Translations under genes and position numbers: made by a program
The notes under the pieces: generated by a model
The model's input: only the letters and a program-made list of their open reading frames with translations
What the model was told of the DNA's origin: nothing
The model's database searches: none
Source of the DNA: Bacteroidales bacterium
GTDB taxonomy: Bacteria > Bacteroidota > Bacteroidia > Bacteroidales > WCHB1-69
DNA length: 64,000 nt
Direction: 5' to 3'
Assembly: GCA_024400835.1 (NCBI GenBank)
Contig: JAKSMC010000016.1
Span: 1 to 64,000 of the forward strand
In this document: positions 57,745-64,000 of the stretch, one piece after another
Layout: every line of letters starts with the position of its first letter
How positions within the stretch are numbered: position 1 is the stretch's first letter

Positions 57745-59772
57745 ATGCTGAAAAAATTGCCAATAATATTGCTATTGGCCTTGTTCTTCCGCGGACAGGC
57801 TTTTGCCCAACCAACCTCGGCTTCGGTTGCCTCTCCCGAAGAAGCCGTCGTCCTGTTTTTCGACCTTACCGAAAAGGGAGGTATGGAATACCGCGCCACT
57901 TACGAAGGCGAACAAATATTGCTCTCGTCGCATTTAGGTTTTGAAAGCCGCGGCGGACACAATCTCAAAGACGGCTTCCACATTGTGGGAACCACTTACA
58001 ACGCTATTGATGAGACCTGGACGCAACCGTGGGGCACGAACAAGACGAACCGCAACCACTGCAATGAGATGGCCGTCAACTTGGAAAATCAGGACGGCAC
58101 GAAGCTGACCCTCAGGTTCCGCGTCTTCGACGACGGATTCGGCTTCTGCTACGAATATGACGTTCCCGTCACCGACAGCCTGCTCATCACCGACGAGCTG
58201 ACCACCTTCCATCTGGCAGAAGACGGCACCTGCTGGTCCATTGTCGCCAATTACGAATCCTACGAATTTCTCTATCGGACAATGCCCATCTCGAAGTTGG
58301 ACAACGCGAGCACGCCGATGACCTTCAAGACACAAACAGGCGTTTACGGGAGCATCCACGAAGCAGCGCTTGTCAACTTCCCGGAAATGGCACTCTACCC
58401 CACCGACCGGCCCTTGGAGTTCAAATCCACGTTGGCGCCCTGGCCTGACGGAATCAAAGCCCGATTCAAAGGCGGGAAATTCACCACCTCCTGGCGCACC
58501 TGCCAGTTGGCCCAAGAGGCCGTCGGCCTCATTAACTCATCGCTGATTCTGAACCTCAACGAGCCCTGCAAACTCAAAGGCGACCTCAGCTGGATTCGTC
58601 CGATGAAATATGTGGGAGTCTGGTGGGGCATGCACCTCGGCATCAACACCTGGAAGATGGACGAACGCCATGGCGCAACCACCGAAAGTGCCAAACGCTA
58701 CATCGACTTTGCCGCAGCCAACAATATCGACGCCGTTCTTTTCGAAGGATGGAACGAAGGCTGGGAATCTTGGGGCGGCATGCAGCAATTCGACTTCACC
58801 AAGCCGTATGCTGATTTCGACATAGACGAGATTCTCCGATACGCCGCCAGCAAAAATGTGGCCTTCATCAGCCATCACGAGACGGGAGGCAACATACTCA
58901 ATTACGAGCGCCAGCTCAGCCACACCTACCAATGGCTCCACAACCTAAGCATTCACAGTGTGAAAACCGGCTATGCGGGAGGCCTGCCCGACGGGCACAA
59001 CCACCACGGGCAGTTCAACGTGCTACACTACCAGCGCGTCGTAGATACAGCGGCCAAGTACCACGTCACCTTGGACGTGCACGAGCCCATCAAGCCCACC
59101 GGCCTTTGCCGCACCTATCCGAACTTGATGACAGGAGAAGGTGCGCGCGGCATGGAGTGGAACGCCTGGAGCGAAGGCAACCCACCGGAGCACCACGAAA
59201 TCATCCCCTTCACGCGCCTGCTGGCCGGACCGATGGACTACACGCCCGGCACTTTTGACATCCTCTTTGAGAAAACCCGCAACCTGCCGCAGCGCCAAGC
59301 CTGGAACGGCAATGACAAAGGCAACAGCCGCGTAAACACCACACTCGCCAAACAATTGGCCAACTGGGTGATTCTCTACTCCCCTCTCCAGATGGCCTCC
59401 GACCTCATCGAGCACTACGAAGGCCACCCCGCCTTCCAGTTCTTCCGCGACTTCAATCCGGACTGCGACTGGTCGAAAGCCCTGGCGGGTGAAATCGGCC
59501 AATACGTCGTCATCGTGCGCAAAGCAGGAGCCGACTACTTCCTCGGTGCCAGCACCAACGAAGAGGCGCGCACCGTCAGCATACCGTTAGATTTTTTAGA
59601 GAAAGGGAGAAAATACAAAGCCACCATTTACGCCGACGCCCCTGACGCCGACTGGAAGACCAATCCGACGGCATACACTATCACCACCAGGAAAGTCAGC
59701 AGCAAACAGAAGCTGACCATCAAGATGGCGCAAGGCGGCGGCCAGGCCATCTCCTTTTCCCCCATAAAATAA
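57745..59772 (+). CDS. Glycoside hydrolase family 97 (SusB-like alpha-glucosidase)
   Basis: 675 residues, signal peptide MLKKLPIILLLALFFRGQAFA. An N-terminal beta-sandwich (FRVFDDGFGFCYEYDVPV, FHLAEDGTCWSIVANYESYE), a central barrel (YVGVWWGMHLGINTWKMDE, IDAVLFEGWNEGWESWGG) and a C-terminal sandwich are visible. The segment LDVHEPIKPTGLCRTYPNLM followed by GEGARGMEWN matches SusB. The Glu in VHE corresponds to the general-base position of the inverting alpha-glucosidase branch, not the Asp nucleophile of the retaining branch. It acts on alpha-glucans in the periplasm. No SusC/D genes are nearby. Confidence 0.93.
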   Translation: MLKKLPIILLLALFFRGQAFAQPTSASVASPEEAVVLFFDLTEKGGMEYRATYEGEQILLSSHLGFESRGGHNLKDGFHIVGTTYNAIDETWTQPWGTNKTNRNHCNEMAVNLENQDGTKLTLRFRVFDDGFGFCYEYDVPVTDSLLITDELTTFHLAEDGTCWSIVANYESYEFLYRTMPISKLDNASTPMTFKTQTGVYGSIHEAALVNFPEMALYPTDRPLEFKSTLAPWPDGIKARFKGGKFTTSWRTCQLAQEAVGLINSSLILNLNEPCKLKGDLSWIRPMKYVGVWWGMHLGINTWKMDERHGATTESAKRYIDFAAANNIDAVLFEGWNEGWESWGGMQQFDFTKPYADFDIDEILRYAASKNVAFISHHETGGNILNYERQLSHTYQWLHNLSIHSVKTGYAGGLPDGHNHHGQFNVLHYQRVVDTAAKYHVTLDVHEPIKPTGLCRTYPNLMTGEGARGMEWNAWSEGNPPEHHEIIPFTRLLAGPMDYTPGTFDILFEKTRNLPQRQAWNGNDKGNSRVNTTLAKQLANWVILYSPLQMASDLIEHYEGHPAFQFFRDFNPDCDWSKALAGEIGQYVVIVRKAGADYFLGASTNEEARTVSIPLDFLEKGRKYKATIYADAPDADWKTNPTAYTITTRKVSSKQKLTIKMAQGGGQAISFSPIK

Positions 59773-59785
59773 TCTCCATAAACAA

Positions 59786-59811
59786 AGGGCCGACTCGAAA
59801 GAGCCGGCCCT
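59786..59811. terminator. Terminator between GH97 and aldolase genes
   Basis: AGGGCCGACTC (59786-59796), loop GAAA, GAGCCGGCCCT (59801-59811) with one mismatch; lies between convergent genes. Confidence 0.8.
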
Positions 59812-59836
59812 GATATGTAGTTATTTTGTGTGAAAA

Positions 59837-60844
59837 TTAGTCGACAAGCAATTTGTCATTGGAGCCCAACACATTGACGATTTTGTGCATATAGAGGGCT
59901 TTCATACGATCACGAGCCGGGCCCAAATATTTTCTCGGGTCGAACTCAGCCGGTTTAGCAGCGAGGGTTTGGCGTACAGCAGCGGTCATAGCCAGACGGC
60001 TGTCGGAGTCGATGTTGATTTTGCAAACAGCGCTCTTTGCAGCCTTACGCAACTGTTCTTCAGGAATACCGACAGCAGCTTTCAATGCGCCACCGTTAGC
60101 ATTGATGATGTCAACTTCCTCTTGAGGTACGGAGCTGGAGCCGTGGAGAACGATAGGGAAGCCGGGGAGTTTCTGTTCGATAGCCTCGAGCACGTCAAAT
60201 GCCAATGGAGGAGGAAGCAGACGGCCTGTTTCAGGATCTACAGTGCATTGTTCGGGAGTGAACTTGTATGCGCCGTGGCTGGTACCGATGGAAATTGCGA
60301 GGGAGTCAACGCCCGTCTTAGTCACGAAATCGATAACCTCTTCCGGACGGGTGTAGTGGCTTTCTGCTGCGGAGACTTCGTCTTCAACGCCAGCGAGCAC
60401 GCCGAGCTCGCCTTCAACGGTCACATCGTGTTGGTGGGCATATTCTACTACGCGACGGGTGACAGCGACATTTTCTTCGTAGGGAAGAGCGGAGCCATCA
60501 ATCATCACACTTGAGAAACCCATATCGATACAGGACTTGCAGATGTCGAAGTCGCTGCCGTGGTCCAGATGCAAAACGATTTCCGGATGCTTGCAGCCCA
60601 ATTCCTTAGCATATTCAACAGCGCCTTCTGCCATATAGCGAAGAAGCGTTTGGTTTGCATAATCACGAGCGCCTTTGGAAACTTGGAGAATCACAGGGCT
60701 ATTGGTTTGAGCAGCAGCTTGGATAATAGCCTGGAGTTGTTCCATATTGTTGAAATTGAATGCAGGGATAGCATAGCCACCATCCACAGCCTTAGCAAAC
60801 ATCTCACGAGTGTTCACCAATCCGATTTTTTTATAATCTACCAT
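59837..60844 (-). CDS. fba: Fructose-1,6-bisphosphate aldolase, class II
   Basis: 335 residues from MVDYKKIGLVNTREMFAKAV. Zinc-dependent glycolytic and gluconeogenic aldolase. YAIPAFNFNNMEQLQAI, VLHLDHGSDFDICKSCID (zinc His and catalytic Asp), GFSSVMIDGSALPYEENVA, EGELGVLAGVEDEV, IGTSHGAYK and LHGSSSVPQE are the family motifs. The open frame extends upstream to 61117, but a TATATTTG box at 60913-60920 (minus) and the lack of conserved residues place the start at 60844. Confidence 0.97.
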   Translation of the reverse strand: MVDYKKIGLVNTREMFAKAVDGGYAIPAFNFNNMEQLQAIIQAAAQTNSPVILQVSKGARDYANQTLLRYMAEGAVEYAKELGCKHPEIVLHLDHGSDFDICKSCIDMGFSSVMIDGSALPYEENVAVTRRVVEYAHQHDVTVEGELGVLAGVEDEVSAAESHYTRPEEVIDFVTKTGVDSLAISIGTSHGAYKFTPEQCTVDPETGRLLPPPLAFDVLEAIEQKLPGFPIVLHGSSSVPQEEVDIINANGGALKAAVGIPEEQLRKAAKSAVCKINIDSDSRLAMTAAVRQTLAAKPAEFDPRKYLGPARDRMKALYMHKIVNVLGSNDKLLVD

Positions 60845-61178
60845 AATAATAAATGTTAATGTATTGTATTTTAAGATATTATAATTATTTTCCGCATTCG
60901 CGAGAACGAGCGCAAATATAGAAAAAAAATAAGTGATAAAGTTGTGAATCTTCCACACATACATTAATATTACGCCATAGTGTCGTTCCCCATCACCGCC
61001 AGGACCCGCCAAGCCGTATAAATCCACGGCCCGTGACGCCACCAATATCTGCATTGAGAAAATAGATGAAATAGATATTGGAAAGATTATATTTTTGCCG
61101 CCGTGAACAACACGCAAATGGCGGTACGCCAGGCAATCTTAAATCAACATAATAATAAACCCTAAAAAATCAAACATT
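60845..61178. other. Divergent intergenic region fba / lipocalin
   Basis: 334 bp. It holds the fba -7 box (plus-strand CAAATATA, 60913-60920) and the lipocalin -7 box (TATTTTTG, 61090-61097). The GC-rich middle (60970-61040) has no recognisable gene or RNA. Confidence 0.65.
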
Positions 61179-61709
61179 ATGAACAAGTTTTTTAATTTCC
61201 TGCTCGGAGGTCTCAGTTTTCTCGGATTGACATCCTGTTCCACGACCTCCTCCACCCTGAACACCTCCACCGTCCCAGAGTTGGACATCCAGCGCTACAT
61301 GGGCCACTGGTATGAAATCGCGCGTTTCGACCATCCTTTCGAGCGCGGGCTGGAAGGCTGCACGGCCGACTACGAATTGATGGACGACGGCACCGTGCAA
61401 GTCACCAACTCCGGATACAAAGGCAGTTTGGAAGGCAAATTCAAGCAATCCGTCGGCAAGGCCCGCCGCCCTGACGACAATGTACCCGGACAATTGGAAG
61501 TTTCCTTCTTTATGAACTTCTACTCACAATATAACGTTATGGAGTTGTCGCCCGACTACCAATACGTCCTCGTGGGCAGCAAAACCGACAAATATCTGTG
61601 GATACTGTCACGCACACCACAGATGAACGACAAAGATCTCGAATACCTGCTGATGCGAGCCAGACAACGAGGTTACGAAACCGACAACCTCATCTGGGTG
61701 CGTCACTAA
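61179..61709 (+). CDS. Bacterial lipocalin (Blc-like lipoprotein)
   Basis: 176 residues. Signal peptide with lipobox LTSC (MNKFFNFLLGGLSFLGLTSC). The lipocalin block 1 reads DIQRYMGHWYEIARFDHPFE (canonical G-x-W-Y-E-I-A-R), then GCTADYELMDDGTVQVTNSG. Later YNVMELSPDYQYVLVGSKTD and YLWILSRTPQMND match blocks 2 and 3. An outer-membrane lipoprotein that likely binds fatty acids or lysophospholipids. A strong terminator follows. Confidence 0.94.
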   Translation: MNKFFNFLLGGLSFLGLTSCSTTSSTLNTSTVPELDIQRYMGHWYEIARFDHPFERGLEGCTADYELMDDGTVQVTNSGYKGSLEGKFKQSVGKARRPDDNVPGQLEVSFFMNFYSQYNVMELSPDYQYVLVGSKTDKYLWILSRTPQMNDKDLEYLLMRARQRGYETDNLIWVRH

Positions 61710-61715
61710 ACAAAA

Positions 61716-61740
61716 AGGGAACGGAGCAAATCCGTTCCCT
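61716..61740. terminator. Bidirectional terminator lipocalin / DUF4332
   Basis: AGGGAACGGA (61716-61725), 5-nt loop, TCCGTTCCCT (61731-61740), with A5 before and T5 after. Confidence 0.92.
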
Positions 61741-61765
61741 TTTTTCTCAATAGAAAGATTCTATT

Positions 61766-62173
61766 TTAGTATTCCATCATAGGATCCAGCGTCTTGGCTT
61801 GTTCGATCATCTTTTCAACTTCCTTTACAGAAGGGACGCGGTTGCAAAGATTTTTTGCGTTGTTCACCTCTTCCATCTTGGGTTGGAGGTTGGCAGCGAC
61901 TCTGTGGCGGAATTCCTTAACGGTATCTACGCCGGAAGCTTCCAAAAGTTCTGCGAATTGGCCAGCGACGCCCTTGATGCGGAAAAGGTCAGCGTGATTG
62001 GTCCAACGGAGCACGAGTTTCTCGCTAATGCCGGTTTCTTCAGCCAGTTTTACGCGGCCGGCCTTCTTAGCGCATTTGTTCAAAAGGTCCTCTGTGGTTT
62101 TAATGCCAGCAGCATTCAGTTTCTCACCGTAAACGCCGCCAACGCCTTCAATTTCTTCAATTTTATAAGCCAT
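61766..62173 (-). CDS. DUF4332 helix-hairpin-helix protein
   Basis: 135 residues, cytoplasmic. Two HhH-like units: IEGVGGVYGEKLNAAGIKTT with EDLLNKCAKKAGRVKLAEET, and RIKGVAGQFAELLEASGVDT with VKEFRHRVAANL. This is the DUF4332 pattern, related to the nucleic-acid-binding HhH folds in DNA polymerases and TfoX-like proteins. The molecular role is unknown. A TATCTTTG box lies at 62246-62253 (minus). Confidence 0.85.
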   Translation of the reverse strand: MAYKIEEIEGVGGVYGEKLNAAGIKTTEDLLNKCAKKAGRVKLAEETGISEKLVLRWTNHADLFRIKGVAGQFAELLEASGVDTVKEFRHRVAANLQPKMEEVNNAKNLCNRVPSVKEVEKMIEQAKTLDPMMEY

Positions 62174-62288
62174 AGTAATTTTGTATTAGATAATGCCTAC
62201 TCTTCAGGGATTTTCGGCGGACTCCACATATTTTCTAACAGGCCGCAAAGATAGAAAAAAATTGTAAGGGCGAAAGATGATTCGACAC

Positions 62289-63839
62289 CTACGAGATTTT
62301 CCACTCATTGATGTTCCGTTCCGCCGTACTGTAGTTCACGCCGATCTTCATCACCGTCCGTTCGTCGCTTTGGAAGCGCTCGGCGTAGCCCTTCTCGTCA
62401 ATTTGGGCGAGGGCTTCTTCTGCCGACTTGTTGAACTTGAACTCGAAGATATAAACGTAATCCTGTGTCTGCACGGTCATATCCATACGGCCCTTGTTGG
62501 TGTGTTCCTCTATCTGCACGTGGTAGCCGCAGAGGGCGGTGAGGATGAACATCACGCTCTGGAAATGGCGTTCCTGTTCGGGTTCCAGCTCGTAGGGGCA
62601 GGCGCTGAGGAACGACTGCAGGCGCTCCATAAAGCCCTCAATGTCGCCCGCGCGCAACGAGCGCACGAATCGGCTGATTTCGAAGGCGGAGCCTACGGCA
62701 TCCACATTGGTGTAACTCGGGATGAGGAAGCGGACAAAGCCCTGCTTGACCTCTCTGTTCGGGAAGCCGAGATGGTAGAGGCCGAAATCCGGATCGTAGC
62801 CCTTGATGGTGAGGTAGCCGCTCTGGTAGATGACGGGCAGCGGGTTGGTGGATGCGATATCCACGCTGTTGAGCACATCGCTGACGACTTCCTCCTTCTC
62901 TATGCGAGAGAGGTTGTACTGATGCATCTTGAGCAGTTCCATCAAATACGTCGGCGTGCCGGTCTCGAACCAGTAGGCGCCGATATTACCTTTGTAAAAT
63001 GCGTTGAGCAGACTGAACGGGTTATAGACTCCGGGCAGTTTTTCTTCGCTGAAGTGGTAGCCGTCGTAGTTTTCACGAAGTGCAGTGTAAGTCTCATCCA
63101 CAGACTTGCCTAACTTGTCGGCAAGTTCTGCCACTTCAATCTCAAAATTCGTGCGGAGTTCATTTTCTGTGATACCGCAGATGTCAAAGAATGCGGCATC
63201 CATCGAAATGTCATTCAGGTTGTTCAAGTCGCTGAAGACGCTAACCTTCCCGAACTTGGTGACTCCCGTGAGGAAGGCAAAACGGATGCAGCCGTCCATA
63301 GACTTGAGCGCTCCATAGAAACCCTTGAGCGTGGCACGGTAGGCATCCTGCAGTTTCGTGTTGCCGATGGCCTGCAGCAGCGGCTTGTCGTACTCATCAA
63401 CCAGAATCACCACCTGACGGCCGGTTTTCTCGTAGGCGCGGCGAATGATGCCTTGGAACCTTCTACCTATAGCCGTTTCGGATTCGTCCCGTCCGTAAAG
63501 CCGTTCCCATTTGGTCACTTCTTCGTCAAGAACAGAGCTTAGAGCCTCAGGGGAATCATATTTCTGCGTGTTCAAGTCCAGGTGTAGAATAGGATATTCT
63601 AACCAGTCGCTTTCCAGCTCGGCGATGGCGAGACCGTCGAACAGCTCGCGCTTGCCTTGGAAATAAGCCTCTATGGTACTAAGCAGCAAACTTTTGCCGA
63701 AACGGCGCGGACGCGATAGGAAGTAGTATTTCCCCTCCGTGGCCAATTTGAAAACGATGTCGCTCTTATCTACATATTTGAATCCTTTTTTTCTCAGGTC
63801 CTCAAAATTCTGTATGCCGATTGGTAGTTTCTGTCCCAT
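62289..63839 (-). CDS. AAA-ATPase-like protein with C-terminal PD-(D/E)XK nuclease-like domain
   Basis: 516 residues. The N-terminal AAA-like domain (PF09820 type) begins MGQKLPIGIQNFEDLRKKGF and has KYYFLSRPRRFGKSLLLSTI (Walker-A-like RRFGKS) and GRQVVILVDEYDKPLL (Walker B-like). The C-terminal domain (about 400-516) has the PDDEXK_9 pattern: GRMDMTVQTQDYVYIFEFKF (D...E-x-K) and QIDEKGYAERF. Such proteins are abundant multi-copy genes in Bacteroidales with no proven role; they may be mobile or defence-related. A hairpin at 63902-63931 precedes it. Confidence 0.9.
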   Translation of the reverse strand: MGQKLPIGIQNFEDLRKKGFKYVDKSDIVFKLATEGKYYFLSRPRRFGKSLLLSTIEAYFQGKRELFDGLAIAELESDWLEYPILHLDLNTQKYDSPEALSSVLDEEVTKWERLYGRDESETAIGRRFQGIIRRAYEKTGRQVVILVDEYDKPLLQAIGNTKLQDAYRATLKGFYGALKSMDGCIRFAFLTGVTKFGKVSVFSDLNNLNDISMDAAFFDICGITENELRTNFEIEVAELADKLGKSVDETYTALRENYDGYHFSEEKLPGVYNPFSLLNAFYKGNIGAYWFETGTPTYLMELLKMHQYNLSRIEKEEVVSDVLNSVDIASTNPLPVIYQSGYLTIKGYDPDFGLYHLGFPNREVKQGFVRFLIPSYTNVDAVGSAFEISRFVRSLRAGDIEGFMERLQSFLSACPYELEPEQERHFQSVMFILTALCGYHVQIEEHTNKGRMDMTVQTQDYVYIFEFKFNKSAEEALAQIDEKGYAERFQSDERTVMKIGVNYSTAERNINEWKIS

Positions 63840-63901
63840 AGTCGTGTTTTTGAATCAAGGCTGCGAAAATACAAAAAAATGGTCTAACGTGACAATGCAA
63901 A

Positions 63902-63931
63902 AGTCGGGGCGAATGTGGATTCGCCCCGACT
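63902..63931 (-). terminator. Terminator at the right edge of the window
   Basis: Perfect 13-bp arms AGTCGGGGCGAAT (63902-63914) and complement (63919-63931), 4-nt loop. It lies upstream of the AAA-like gene, so it probably ends a minus-strand gene beyond the window. Confidence 0.75.
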
Positions 63932-64000
63932 GACCTATTCCGTTTTTATCTTGTAGAGGTCCCTTCACCTCCTCCTACCGTCGGAGGTTCGGGATGACGA

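Noticed and set aside
60845..61117. N-terminal extension of fructose-bisphosphate aldolase
   Set aside because: It crosses the promoter region; class II aldolases start with the conserved segment at 60844.

Overview
The window is chromosomal DNA of a Bacteroidota bacterium, most likely order Bacteroidales. Signs of this are the many TAnnTTTG -7 promoter boxes, a fused SecDF, DUF4270 and WG-repeat proteins, a GH97 glycosidase, an Asp/Glu-type S46 dipeptidyl-peptidase, two type IX secretion (T9SS) related proteins (a PorE-like OmpA protein and a Plug-family protein) and a Bacteroidota-type dcw cluster with an FtsL-like protein. No rRNA, CRISPR array, transposase or phage module was seen. One tRNA gene (Leu, GAG) is present.

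Layout. 1-8.3 kb: minus-strand metabolic and membrane genes (5'-part of ppdK, DUF975, WG-repeat protein, SDR, GNAT-like protein, MFS pump), with simple dispersed repeats between several of them. 8.4-16.8 kb: plus-strand run (His/Cys-rich periplasmic protein, UvrA-like ATPase, DUF1294, tRNA-Leu on the other strand, glycogen-synthase-like protein, DUF4270 lipoprotein, MATE, HflX). 16.8-31 kb: mainly envelope and export functions (XseA, MscL, LptB, porin plus Gate-domain protein, PorE-like protein, SecDF, LptD). 31-36.8 kb: cell-wall and envelope genes (amidase, MCE/MlaD, DUF3127, NlpC/P60, MltG, ROK kinase). 36.8-45.6 kb: a dcw cluster in the order mraZ-rsmH-ftsL-ftsI-murE-mraY-[murD remnant]-ftsW. 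The murD position holds only a C-terminal-domain protein. 46-49.6 kb: Plug-family protein and DPP IV. 49.6-54.1 kb: an accessory island. 54.1-64 kb: DPP11, acyltransferase, GH97, class II aldolase, lipocalin, DUF4332 and an AAA/PD-(D/E)XK protein.

The most unusual region is 49.6-54.1 kb. A MntA-type antitoxin with a broken HepT toxin is followed by four tandem paralogues. Each begins with the same 12 residues (MDEEIKLYQSED), carries a different AT-rich DNA-binding module (three RhuM-type, one ORF6N-type), and, in the first three, ends with an identical GC-rich 135-residue PLD-like domain and an identical-length 61-bp spacer. The fourth is truncated inside the PLD-like domain and runs into the DPP11 promoter. 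Only the first has a recognisable promoter. This looks like a cassette array in which recombination between constant flanks could swap DNA-binding domains. That mechanism is inference; the mosaic structure is seen directly.

Other points: a stand-alone MurD C-terminal domain with altered D-Glu-site residues in place of murD; a PorE-like OmpA protein ending in what looks like an inactivated retropepsin fold; a three-fold, 10-bp-phased TGGAA repeat upstream of mraZ; and a family of TTGACTTTGAC / GAAACCTGAAAC simple repeats between genes, one of which supplies the last codons and stop of the array genes.
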